A stretch of DNA of 56,133 bases. It comes from Nocardia concava NBRC 100430 (GTDB lineage: Bacteria; Actinomycetota; Actinomycetes; Mycobacteriales; Mycobacteriaceae). The stretch covers positions 1-56,133 of the forward strand of contig NZ_BAFX01000198.1 of the NCBI RefSeq assembly GCF_000308815.1, read 5' to 3'. Positions 16,741-25,637 of the stretch are shown one piece after another. Under the pieces are notes generated by a model. That model saw only the letters and a program-made list of their open reading frames with translations, was not told the DNA's origin and searched no databases. The first letter of the stretch is position 1; every line of letters starts with the position of its first letter. Both the position numbers and the translations under genes were made by a program.

Positions 16741-16901
16741 GTGCCACTTTGGGTGCCACTTTGAGCTGGTTCGAGAGGGGTCCTCGACGGCCGAGTCCTA
16801 CTTCATCGGTGAGTGGATGACGAAGGACTGACTGTTTCTGCTGGTCAGGGCGATTGTGCACTGCTGAGTGGGGCGTAAAATGCCAGTTTGGTGCCGTTTT
16901 G
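16741..16901 (+). repeat. Cluster of GTGCCAYTTTG motifs, possible integrase arm sites
   Basis: GTGCCACTTTG occurs at 16741 and 16753 (12 bp apart), with variants ATGCCAGTTTG at 16880 and GTGCCGTTTTG at 16891. Another copy, GTGCCATTTTG, is at 16530, and two more, 12 bp apart, are at 29091 and 29103 in repeat copy B. Short tandem motifs on the flanks of an attachment core are typical of tyrosine-integrase arm-type sites. No integrase gene is present in the window. Confidence 0.5.
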
Positions 16902-16941
16902 ACGGGTCGGCGGCCCGACTGCGGCCGACCCCGCCTTCGGC

Positions 16942-17496
16942 TCACCTGCGGACGGCTGCGACGACGCCTTCACCGTCGTAGGCCCCGACAACGATCGCCT
17001 CGACACCGATGCTCTGACCATCGGCCGACAGTGGCGGAAACTCATGATCTGTCAAGAACGCGCGATATGAGAACGACGAATCATGTTGCAGCAGTATCCA
17101 TCGCGCCCGCTCCGGCCCTTCCTCAAGGCGGCAGACCGCGTACACGCTCTCGTGCCAGACGACCAGTCCCTCGTCTTCGGAGTTCTCGACGAAACGATCG
17201 GTTGGGTGTGCGAGTGGCATCTCCAACACGAGCCATCGTGTAGGAAACCGAGCGCACAACTCGGCCGCCAAACGCGCTCCGATGACGGTCGGTCGAGCTG
17301 TGCCCACAGCGAACTGCGTGAGGTCGCCGGAATCGAGCGCTTCCGAGGTTCCAGCGCACAGATCGTAGCGACTGAGCTCAAGCGTCTCGAGCACTTCTTT
17401 GGACAGCTCCAAACCGTCTCGCAGGCTCGCTTCGATATACCTCTGGGCCTGTTCGGAAGGCAGTGCTGACCACTTCACGTCTTCGCCTCTCGTCAT
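16942..17496 (-). CDS. Probable immunity protein for the Ntox37-type toxin
   Basis: The 184-residue soluble protein has no recognised domain by eye. It includes 'PSEQAQRYIEASLRDGLELS', 'WLVLEMPLAHP', 'VVWHESVYAVCRLEEG' and 'WILLQHDSSFSYRAFLTDHE'. Its ATG overlaps the toxin stop by four bases (ATGA), so the two are translationally coupled. That is the classic order of polymorphic toxin then immunity gene. Its acidic character fits an inhibitor of a basic nuclease-type toxin. The immunity role is inferred from position. Upstream, between this gene and the repeats, no other coding signal is seen. Confidence 0.65.
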   Translation of the reverse strand: MTRGEDVKWSALPSEQAQRYIEASLRDGLELSKEVLETLELSRYDLCAGTSEALDSGDLTQFAVGTARPTVIGARLAAELCARFPTRWLVLEMPLAHPTDRFVENSEDEGLVVWHESVYAVCRLEEGPERARWILLQHDSSFSYRAFLTDHEFPPLSADGQSIGVEAIVVGAYDGEGVVAAVRR

Positions 17497-18270
17497 TCGG
17501 GTTTCGGTTCCACGCGCCCATCAGGGAAAATCCGCCACCCTGGTGTTCCGCTTGGTGTGAAGTCATAGTGTGGACCGATGGGAGGAGGGTGGTTCAGGTC
17601 GGGATGAAGACTGATCGGTTGATCAGGGTTGAACCAGCCACCAAATTCTCCACCTGGGGGATTTTTGCCACGCCACTCCCATCCAGGGTCGAGCGGTGGC
17701 TGCGAGGGATCTTGGTAATTGAAGCGTGGAATCGTGAAATCGGTGCCCGGGACTTTGTCCGGTATAGATGGAAGTGACGCAGGGGCATCACCTGTCGGCA
17801 CGCCATTCTCACCGGTACCAGGCTTCTTGCCCGGTTGCACGAGCTCTCCCTCGCCGATCTCGGGCCCTCGACCGCCGCCGATCAGTCGACCGAGGCCGAC
17901 CCCGATCCCAACCTCCGTTCCGAACTCCCCCAAGGCGCGAACCGGGTCATCGTCAAACTGTTGCGGAGTTATGCCGGTGAGATCGGTGGCCAGTTGGCTT
18001 TCGCGATCGGTGGAGGCGGTGTAGGTGCCTGGCACCGCAGACATGCCGGTCACCGAGTCCGCGAGTTTCCCGGACAGGTAGTCGAAGGCCGCGACACCTG
18101 GTTTGACGACGCCTTGACCGAGTTCGCTGGCACCGTCGGCGGCTTGCGCAAGTCGGTCGGTGCCTCGTAATCGCTGCCGACGCCGTCGCTTCCAGCGCGC
18201 ATATCGCGGACGTCACCGCGGACATGATCCACGATCGACCTCGAACACGGGGCCGATCCATTCACATCAT
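17493..18270 (-). pseudogene. Polymorphic toxin with Ntox37-like C-terminus, N-terminus frameshifted
   Basis: The last 80 or so residues ('GWEWRGKNPPGGEFGGWFNP', 'SLHPDLNHPPPIGPHYD', 'WRIFPDGRVEPKPE') match polymorphic toxin type 37, a presumed nuclease tip of contact or secreted toxins. A Gly/Pro-rich linker precedes it. The frame stays open back to 18212 and reads 'LAQAADGASELGQGVVKP', typical of a WXG/T7SS-type carrier, but has no start before GTG 18059. Further upstream the natural N-terminus appears in other frames: 'DMRAGSDGVGSDYEAPTD' and, nearer 18270, 'EWIGPVFEVDRGS'. So one or two frameshifts have cut the carrier from the toxin. A shortened product from ATG 18053 (186 residues) could still be made. 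Confidence 0.72.
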
Positions 18271-18283
18271 TGGGAGACAGAAC

Positions 18284-18514
18284 CTAGGTGCGTTCCATCG
18301 GCGGCTGCATCTCGTTGCGGGGTGTCGAGGTGAGGCGACGTTCGAGCATGCGTAACGCGATCGCGAGAACCTTCGCCGCGGTGGCGAGATGGTCGTGACC
18401 GGACAGGGTGAGCGTCGCACCGGCCAAGTCCAGCGCGAGCGGCCCACCGTGCAGCAGCGCGGCCAATCGTGGGGTTGCCCTGGGCGCCGAGTGGGGGGTG
18501 GGATCGGGAGTCAT
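18284..18514 (-). CDS. Small 76-residue protein divergent from the STAND-TPR gene
   Basis: ATG 18514 follows GAAAGG. The product begins with a Pro/Thr-rich segment ('TPDPTPHSAPRATP'), then an amphipathic Ala/Leu-rich part ('LAALLHGGPLALDLAGATLT' and 'HLATAAKVLAIALRMLERRL'). It is probably soluble and helical. It diverges from the giant STAND gene with about 160 bp between, so the two may share a regulatory region. No family is recognised. The longer reading up to 18676 would overlap the promoter of the STAND gene and is rejected. Confidence 0.55.
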   Translation of the reverse strand: MTPDPTPHSAPRATPRLAALLHGGPLALDLAGATLTLSGHDHLATAAKVLAIALRMLERRLTSTPRNEMQPPMERT

Positions 18515-18678
18515 GATCAAACCTTTCGTGGGACCTCGTATTTCGGTCATGTCCACGATCGATTCCGGCGTGGTGTCCGATGTCCGATCCGGATCCGGAG
18601 ATTCAGCGGCCGCCGTACGATAGCCAGTGCCTATTCGTGTACGGATGAACGACCGCGTTTGCGGACGAAGGACCACTC

Positions 18679-21600
18679 GTGTCGACAGCTTCCGAGCCGC
18701 CGAATGCCGCTGCCCAGACCTCCGGATCTGCCGCCAGCCTGCTCACACACCTGCGTGAATTGCACTCGGCTGCAGGAAGTCCGACGGCGGCGGCCTTGCT
18801 GCGCCGTATCGAACGTCTGGGACTCAAGGTTGGTCGCAGCACCCTCTATGACCTCTACGACAAGCTCGTCAGCCCCTCCCACAGCGGTGTCGCACAACCC
18901 GCGTGGAATACCGTGGAGGCATTCGTCCACGGTTGCCTCGACATCGTCACCGATTCCGGCTACCCCCTCGATCCACTCTGGACCGACACTGACTGGTGGG
19001 AAGACCTGCATCAGAACCGTCCAGAACGTCGGCGGCGCGCCATCGTGCAGATCGGTCGAATACCGCCGATAGCAGAGTGGTTCCAAACACGAAGCGAGCA
19101 AGCAGAACTCACCCCAGCCCGCGAGGGCCACCCGCCCGAGATTCGCTCACAGGTCATCACCGGAATGGGCGGGGTCGGCAAAACGCAAATCGCCGCACAC
19201 GCCGCACACCGGGTGGTGCGTGACCGACAGGTCGACCTGCTTGTGTGGATCAACGCATCGACTAGATCGAGCATTGTCGATCGATACGTCGCAGCCGCGT
19301 CCGCCATGGATATCGCCGTCGAACCGGCAACCAACGACCAAGTCGCCGAACAGTTTCTGGTGTGGCTGAGCCACACCAGAAAACGCTGGTTGATCGTCCT
19401 CGACAACCTCGTCGATCCGAATCACCTACGAGGTTTGTGGCCACCCACTGACAATGGGCACACTCTGGTCACCACCCGGCGCAGCGATGCAGTGTTCGGC
19501 GAGCAAGCGCGCGTGATACTTCCGATCGGCGTCTTCACCGACGAAGAAGGACTGGCGTACCTGTGCCAGTCGCTCGAGGTCGTCGATGCTGCGCTGTCCG
19601 ACGACCTTGCCGGCGTCGCCGCCGACCTCGGAAATCTCCCGCTCGCTCTGAGCCACGCTGCCGCGTTCATCAAGAACAAAAGGATTCCGTGCAGCAGATA
19701 CCGACAACGCTTCGCCCAGCGCAGGAGTCTCACCGAAGTCCTGCCGACAGCAGCGGACGCGCTCCCCGACGAATACCAGCACACCCTGGCGACCACGGTA
19801 TCGATGGCCGTCGACGCCGCGAATTCGTTATCGCCCCCCGGCATTGCGGGTCCACTGCTCGAATTCGTCAGCGTCCTGCATGGATCCGCGATACCGCCCG
19901 GCGTGTTCGAGGCCGAGGAACTGCGTGATTGGGTCGAAACCCAACGGACACGCGCCCGCCGTGCACCCGCTGATGCGCAGTGGCTCCCAGCGCAATCCGC
20001 TGCCGGACAACCAATCTCCCACGACCTGGAAATCACCGCCGAATCCATCGCCGATGGCCTGCACTGTCTGCGGCTGCTGAACCTGGTCACCATCAGCACA
20101 GTTGTCGAAGTACACAACCTCGTTCAAGCGGTGACGCGCGAGCGTCTCGGCGCTCTCGCGCTCTACGAGATCGCCCGGCGCGCCGCAGACGTCCTCGCCT
20201 CGACGTGGCCGGACCCGGATCTACTCATTGGCTCTGCGTTGCGGGCAAACACGGCCACACTGAGATCGTTTCTGCCCCAGTGGATGTTGCCGCACAGGCT
20301 GCTCACCAAGGCAGCTAACTCCCGAGGATTCGCCGGCGACCCAGCAGGTGCCTACGCCGAATTCCGCGAGCTCCTCAACGACCTGGAAACCAAGCAGGCA
20401 CTGCTCGTCGGCGGAACTAATTCCATTGAGGTCCTGCACGCTCGAGCACACGCCGCCCATTGGAGAGGACTGGCGGGTGACCCCGCGGGCGCAGCAACCG
20501 AACTGGCCGACCTGGAGAAGCGCCTCGCACAGATAGTCGCTACCAATCACCCACTCGCGCTCATGGTGCAGACATCACGCGGTTCCATGCGCGCACGATC
20601 GGAAAACGTCGAGACCATCACGGACAACCAGCGACTCGTGACGACGTTGCTGCGCGTGGCCGGCGCTGAGCATCCACTCACCCTCACAGCCCGTCATAAC
20701 CTCGCGTGGCAACTGATTCACGCAGGCCGTTCCACCGAGGCCGTCGCCGCCTACACCGACCTACTCGCTGATCGCTGCCGCATACTTGGCCCCGACCACC
20801 CCGACACCCTGATGACACGTGAGAATCTCGCCATCGCCCGCCAAGCCGGCGGCGACGCCGAACATGCGGTCACCGAACTCAGCGACATTCTCGCCGACAG
20901 GATTCGCGTCGTCGGACCCGAACATCCCGTGCTCCTTCAGACCCGACACAATCTCGCCCACGCGCTATTCGAAATGGGTGATTTGACTCGAGCGCTCGAA
21001 GAGTATGCCGCGCTGCGAGCCGACCAGGAAACGATCCTGGGCCCCCACCACCCGTCGACGCTTCTGGCCCGCATCAACATCGCATCGATACAGACAGACA
21101 ACGACGCTCCAGCATCCACCGCGATCGCCGAACTCGCCTCGGTCGCAGCCGAATGCCGCACCCACCTTGGTCTTTCACATCCGTACACTTTGTTGGCTCA
21201 GGAGAATCTACTGCTCAACGAGCGAAAACTCGAACGCCCCGTGGCGAGCGTGGGAGCGTTGCGCGCGCTACTGCTCGAATGCGAACGTGTGCTGGGACGC
21301 AGTAGTTCACGGGTCCGAGGGCTCCGGCCACTCCTCGCGCAATGGATCGTCGAGGACGCTGACAGCGAGACCGCCGCCGCCATGCTCACCCAGCTCGTCG
21401 ACGAGATACGCCCACTCGATCCCGACCACAGCGACGACCGCATAATCCTCGACACCCTTGCTGCGGCATGCTACAACGCGAAGCAGTTCCAGGCAGCCGC
21501 AGCAGCCTACGACGAACTGCTCCAGGCTGAAATCTGCGCGTTCGGTCCCGACAACCGTCGTTCGCTGGCGACCAGGAATCAGTACGCGATGACGCGGATC

Positions 21601-24600
21601 AGGATGGGCGACACACTGCAGGGACTCGCTCTGCTGGGCGAGCTGCTCGACGATACGCGACGCGTCCTTGGCCCGGACGACCCGCTCACGTTGGGTATCC
21701 ATCAGAACGTCGTCGTCAATCTGATGACTGTCGATCACGCAGCCTCGATCGACGCGCACGCAATCCTCCGCGCCGAGCTCACCCGCATCAACGGACCGGA
21801 GGACCCCGGCTTAATCGATATTGTGCAAAGCCTCGCGGTGGCGAGCATGGAAGTCGGCGACATCGCTGGCGCAGTTACCGCATACCGCGAACTTCTCGAC
21901 CGACGACTGCGCGCTGTCGGGGCCGATGACGTCGAAACTCTTAAAGCCCGAAAGCATCTGACGCTAGCCCTGCTAGCCGCCGCAGACTGGACGGGCGCTC
22001 TGGATGCCTACTCGCAATACGGTGTCGAGGTGTATCGGGTCCATGGACCCGCCAGTGACGAGGCCACCCTGGCCGATTCCGACATCGCGATTCTGCATGC
22101 CATCAACGAAATGCCCGCACAGGACTCGGAGATGTCGTGGAGTGATCAACGATCGCTGGCCGGACTGTCGGCCCTGGTGAACAGCGCGGCATCAGTGCAG
22201 TACTGGTCCGATGCCGCTGCCGCGTGTCTGGGTCTTCTCGCTGGAACTATCCGAGTTTTTGGTGCCGACCACCTCGAGGTACGGACAACCCGCGAAGCCC
22301 TCGCACTTTTGCATGAGCGCAAGGGCAATTGGCGGGATGCGTTGCGCGCCTATCATCAACTCCTGCTGGATCAGCGCCGACTTGAGCCAACATCGGTCCC
22401 GGCCACCTGGGTGACCCGTTCAGCGATGGCCCGATGCCATGAGAACACGGGCAACTGGGAGGGAGCCGGCCGGATATACGCAGAACTCTTGGCTGAGCAG
22501 ACATCCCTGCTGGCCCCCGGCGCATCCGAGCGCATACTGACCCGCAGTGCGCTGGCAACCTCCTACGAACAGTCCGGCAACTGGGGTGCCGCCGCAATCG
22601 CGTACCGCGAACTCCTCGGCGAAGTCGAACTCGAAACCGGTACGGCTGAGGAGCTCATTGTCGGAATCCGATTCTCGCTGGCACGTGCCCTCGCGGCGGC
22701 CGCCGACTGGCCGAGTGCGGTCGACGCCTTTTCCGGGCTACTCGAGAACATCCGGTCCGCCCCGGATATCGACCACCACGCTGTGCTTGTCGTCCTGAGC
22801 AGCCTGGCCCATTGCCGGACACAATGCAACGACTGGGCCGGCGCACTGCCGAATTTCGAAGAGCTGCTCGCCCTACAGCTTGACAGAGACGATCACGACG
22901 ACCTCGCCGTCCTGCAAACCCGCGTGTCGATCGCGCAATGTCTCTGGAACACTGATGATTTCGCGCGATTGGTGTCCGCAGGACACGACGCCCTCGGCCA
23001 TCAACTGAAGGTTCTCCCCCCGGACAGCACCGAGGTGCTCACCACCAGGGACTGGATCGCCCACGCACTGCTGAATACCGGTCGTCCAGCAGAAGCCGTG
23101 GCCATGCTCGAAGCATCACTGACCGCCTGCGAGCATGCTGCCCACCTCGGCCCTGTGGCGTTGTTCCAATTGCGTACCAACCACGCGATCGCCTGCGGGA
23201 AGGCCGGTGATTGGGAGTCTGCGGCAACTGAACTCACCAACCTGGTGCACGAGATGCGCCACCACTATGGCGATCAGGACCCTCGCACAGTCGTCCTCCG
23301 CCGAAGACTGGCCGACGCACTACAAGCGGGTCAGCACTGGAGCGCCGCTCTCAACGCCTACACCGAGGTGCTCACCGATCAGCTCAGAGACCTGGCACCA
23401 GACAATCCTGACGTTCTCGACGTCCGAGGCAGAATCGCCTTGTGCCACGCCCGTCTGGGCGACTGGCCTGCGGCCGCAGCCGACTACCAGGTTGTCGCAG
23501 CCGACCGGCTGCGAATCTTCGGCCCGAACGACCCCGAAACACGCGACATCCGCCGCGCCCTCGCCATCTGTCACGAGAAACTGACGCACTGGCCAGAAGC
23601 CGCGCAGATCTACATCGACCTGCTCGCCGACCATCGCGCCGGAATCGAGATGGCAGATGCCGAAATCGTGCACTGCAAGATACGACTCGCCTCCTGCTTA
23701 CGCGAGGCGCAGGACTGGGACGGCGCGCTCGCTGCCTGCAACGATGTGCTCACACACCTAGCTGAAAGCACGGACCCCGACCCGAATGCCCTCTTCGCCG
23801 CGCGTGGCAACATTGCGCACGCACTAGCGTACGGTGGCCGTCCCGCCGAGGCCATCGCACTTCAGCAAGACCTGCTAGCCGAGCAGATGCACCTACTCGG
23901 ACCCGAGAACCCCGACGTCCTCGCCTCGCGTCTGCAGCTGGCCATTTACCTGACACAGTCTGCCGACTGGGCCGCAGCTGCCCTCGCTTACGCCGATCTG
24001 CTGTCCGCCCAACGCCGCACCCTCGAGCCCGACCACCCACACATCCGCGGATCACCGCGGGCGTTAGGGCTCTGCCACAGAAACGCCGAAGACACCAGCG
24101 CCGCCCGGGCAATCCTCACAGAACTGCTCGAATCCGATACACGTGTCTTTGGCCCCGACCACCCCGCCTCTCTCGCCAGTCGTGCCGACCTCGCGAGCCT
24201 GCTCGTCGCCGCAGGCGACACCGTTGCCGCCGTCGCAGAGATCCGTTCGGTCGCCGCGGACTTTCTCCGAGTCCTGGATCTGCGGCCCACCCGTGCCATC
24301 ACCATCGAATGGAATACAGCTACCGATACCCGGATGTCGAATCCGCGCCGCGACAACGTGACTGCGGACCCTTCCGTTTCCAGCGCTACGCAAGCCGTCG
24401 CGAAGTGGCGTGCCATCGCCGACCGAAACCCCAACCACCTCCACGAACTCGCGCTTGCTTGGTCGACGCTCGGCGATGCACATTCCGAGGAAGGCCGGCA
24501 CAGCCAGGCGATCACCGCATGTGTAGAGGCCATAGATTGCTTCCGAACGCTGGCAGCACGCAACTCCGAACACCGCGGCCAGCTCGCCGGCATGCTAGCC

Positions 24601-25365
24601 ATTCTCGGCCTCAGACACGCCGCCCTGGATCAACAACGCGATGCTGTATCAGCGCTGCAGGAAGCCCTCGCCCTCTACCGCGGACTCGCCGGAGACAGCC
24701 CTGAGTACCGGTTCCGTCTCGCCAGCGTGCTCTTCGAGCTCGGTAAGCAACTCGCCGTCTCCGATAGCCCCCACCGCGCCATCCCCGCCTACGAACAAGC
24801 CGCCGCAACCTTCCGCGAGCTGGTCACAGACAACCCCGCCTACCGATCGAATCTCGCCCTGGTCCTCCACAACCTCAGCATCCAATACGGCGAAAACGCC
24901 GAACATCGATCAGCACAGAAAGCCGCCGACGAAGCGGTCAAAGGGCTTAGAGATCACCCGCACGAAACCCTCAAAGACCTACCGGCATTGGCCAGCGCCG
25001 TAACCAACCTCGGAGTGCGCAATAGCAACCTCGGGCACCACGACCTCGCGATCTTCAACCACGAGGAAGCGGTCGGCATCTACCGGAATCTCCCCGACCA
25101 GCAAGCCGGCCTCGCGGCCGCGCTGAACAACCTCGGCACCGTCTACGACAATTCCGGTCGCCCGCACGCCGCCGTCTCGACCTTCGACGAATCCGTCGCC
25201 CTCTGCCGAACGCTGGCCGCCGAAAATCCCACCTATCTACCCCTTCTCACTTGCTCCCTATACAACCTCGGACTTACTCAGGCGAACCTTGAACACCACG
25301 ACAGCGCACTGTCGACCTTCACGGAAGTCGCAAAGATCTGTCGCACCATCGCCGACGCCCGGTGA
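18679..25365 (+). CDS. Giant STAND NTPase: HTH-like N-terminus, NB-ARC, about 1,650 residues of TPR repeats
   Basis: The protein has 2228 residues and starts at GTG 18679 after GAAGGA. Residues 1-100 are helical and resemble the HTH-type N-terminus of actinobacterial NB-ARC/TPR proteins ('LKVGRSTLYDLYDKLVSPS'). The NB-ARC module has a Walker A 'GMGGVGKT' (about 162-169), a Walker B 'WLIVLDNL' (about 238-245) and 'TLVTTRRSD' (sensor-like). From about residue 560 to the end run TPR units of the 42-residue class, such as 'AYTDLLADRCRILGPDHPDT' and 'ALEEYAALRADQETILGPHH'; the last 400 residues switch to another spacing ('FRTLAARNSEH', 'YRGLAGDSPEY'). This is the build of ligand-triggered signalling ATPases, including bacterial NLR-like defence proteins. 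No effector domain (TIR, nuclease, protease) is visible. It is much longer than most relatives. Confidence 0.9.
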   Translation: MSTASEPPNAAAQTSGSAASLLTHLRELHSAAGSPTAAALLRRIERLGLKVGRSTLYDLYDKLVSPSHSGVAQPAWNTVEAFVHGCLDIVTDSGYPLDPLWTDTDWWEDLHQNRPERRRRAIVQIGRIPPIAEWFQTRSEQAELTPAREGHPPEIRSQVITGMGGVGKTQIAAHAAHRVVRDRQVDLLVWINASTRSSIVDRYVAAASAMDIAVEPATNDQVAEQFLVWLSHTRKRWLIVLDNLVDPNHLRGLWPPTDNGHTLVTTRRSDAVFGEQARVILPIGVFTDEEGLAYLCQSLEVVDAALSDDLAGVAADLGNLPLALSHAAAFIKNKRIPCSRYRQRFAQRRSLTEVLPTAADALPDEYQHTLATTVSMAVDAANSLSPPGIAGPLLEFVSVLHGSAIPPGVFEAEELRDWVETQRTRARRAPADAQWLPAQSAAGQPISHDLEITAESIADGLHCLRLLNLVTISTVVEVHNLVQAVTRERLGALALYEIARRAADVLASTWPDPDLLIGSALRANTATLRSFLPQWMLPHRLLTKAANSRGFAGDPAGAYAEFRELLNDLETKQALLVGGTNSIEVLHARAHAAHWRGLAGDPAGAATELADLEKRLAQIVATNHPLALMVQTSRGSMRARSENVETITDNQRLVTTLLRVAGAEHPLTLTARHNLAWQLIHAGRSTEAVAAYTDLLADRCRILGPDHPDTLMTRENLAIARQAGGDAEHAVTELSDILADRIRVVGPEHPVLLQTRHNLAHALFEMGDLTRALEEYAALRADQETILGPHHPSTLLARINIASIQTDNDAPASTAIAELASVAAECRTHLGLSHPYTLLAQENLLLNERKLERPVASVGALRALLLECERVLGRSSSRVRGLRPLLAQWIVEDADSETAAAMLTQLVDEIRPLDPDHSDDRIILDTLAAACYNAKQFQAAAAAYDELLQAEICAFGPDNRRSLATRNQYAMTRIRMGDTLQGLALLGELLDDTRRVLGPDDPLTLGIHQNVVVNLMTVDHAASIDAHAILRAELTRINGPEDPGLIDIVQSLAVASMEVGDIAGAVTAYRELLDRRLRAVGADDVETLKARKHLTLALLAAADWTGALDAYSQYGVEVYRVHGPASDEATLADSDIAILHAINEMPAQDSEMSWSDQRSLAGLSALVNSAASVQYWSDAAAACLGLLAGTIRVFGADHLEVRTTREALALLHERKGNWRDALRAYHQLLLDQRRLEPTSVPATWVTRSAMARCHENTGNWEGAGRIYAELLAEQTSLLAPGASERILTRSALATSYEQSGNWGAAAIAYRELLGEVELETGTAEELIVGIRFSLARALAAAADWPSAVDAFSGLLENIRSAPDIDHHAVLVVLSSLAHCRTQCNDWAGALPNFEELLALQLDRDDHDDLAVLQTRVSIAQCLWNTDDFARLVSAGHDALGHQLKVLPPDSTEVLTTRDWIAHALLNTGRPAEAVAMLEASLTACEHAAHLGPVALFQLRTNHAIACGKAGDWESAATELTNLVHEMRHHYGDQDPRTVVLRRRLADALQAGQHWSAALNAYTEVLTDQLRDLAPDNPDVLDVRGRIALCHARLGDWPAAAADYQVVAADRLRIFGPNDPETRDIRRALAICHEKLTHWPEAAQIYIDLLADHRAGIEMADAEIVHCKIRLASCLREAQDWDGALAACNDVLTHLAESTDPDPNALFAARGNIAHALAYGGRPAEAIALQQDLLAEQMHLLGPENPDVLASRLQLAIYLTQSADWAAAALAYADLLSAQRRTLEPDHPHIRGSPRALGLCHRNAEDTSAARAILTELLESDTRVFGPDHPASLASRADLASLLVAAGDTVAAVAEIRSVAADFLRVLDLRPTRAITIEWNTATDTRMSNPRRDNVTADPSVSSATQAVAKWRAIADRNPNHLHELALAWSTLGDAHSEEGRHSQAITACVEAIDCFRTLAARNSEHRGQLAGMLAILGLRHAALDQQRDAVSALQEALALYRGLAGDSPEYRFRLASVLFELGKQLAVSDSPHRAIPAYEQAAATFRELVTDNPAYRSNLALVLHNLSIQYGENAEHRSAQKAADEAVKGLRDHPHETLKDLPALASAVTNLGVRNSNLGHHDLAIFNHEEAVGIYRNLPDQQAGLAAALNNLGTVYDNSGRPHAAVSTFDESVALCRTLAAENPTYLPLLTCSLYNLGLTQANLEHHDSALSTFTEVAKICRTIADAR

Positions 25366-25545
25366 AAGCGTTCGGGGAAAACCGCCAATTCGATAGCTGC
25401 GCAGTTCGCGCAGGTCGCTGGTGAGGTCCATACCGGCGGTGGCGTCGGGGTGCAGGGGCCAGCGCACCGTGCCCGCGCCATGGCGTGCGAGGTCGCCGAT
25501 ACGCGTCACCGGCAGTTCCCTCGACTCGACCAGCCGGTAGGCCAC
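25360..25545 (-). pseudogene. Possible gene remnant downstream of the STAND gene
   Basis: A minus-strand frame from ATG 25545 reads sensibly for about 60 residues ('MAYRLVESRELPVTRIGDLA', 'RWPLHPDATAGMDLTSDLRE') and then runs into the antisense of the STAND gene. The reading is more protein-like than random shadows, so it may be the N-terminal stub of a gene cut at this junction. No family is recognised. The rest of the gap up to 25637 shows nothing clear. Confidence 0.3.
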
Positions 25546-25637
25546 TGATCGGCTAGGTCGTGGACGGCGGATGTGTCGGTTGTGCCTGAGAAGATCCCGC
25601 TGTCAGCAGTATTCGAGCATTGGGATCTGGGGGATTC

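Noticed and set aside
18389..19072. 227-residue plus-strand frame over the small divergent gene and the STAND start
   Set aside because: It crosses the divergent promoter gap and is out of frame with the STAND protein; composition is shadow-like.
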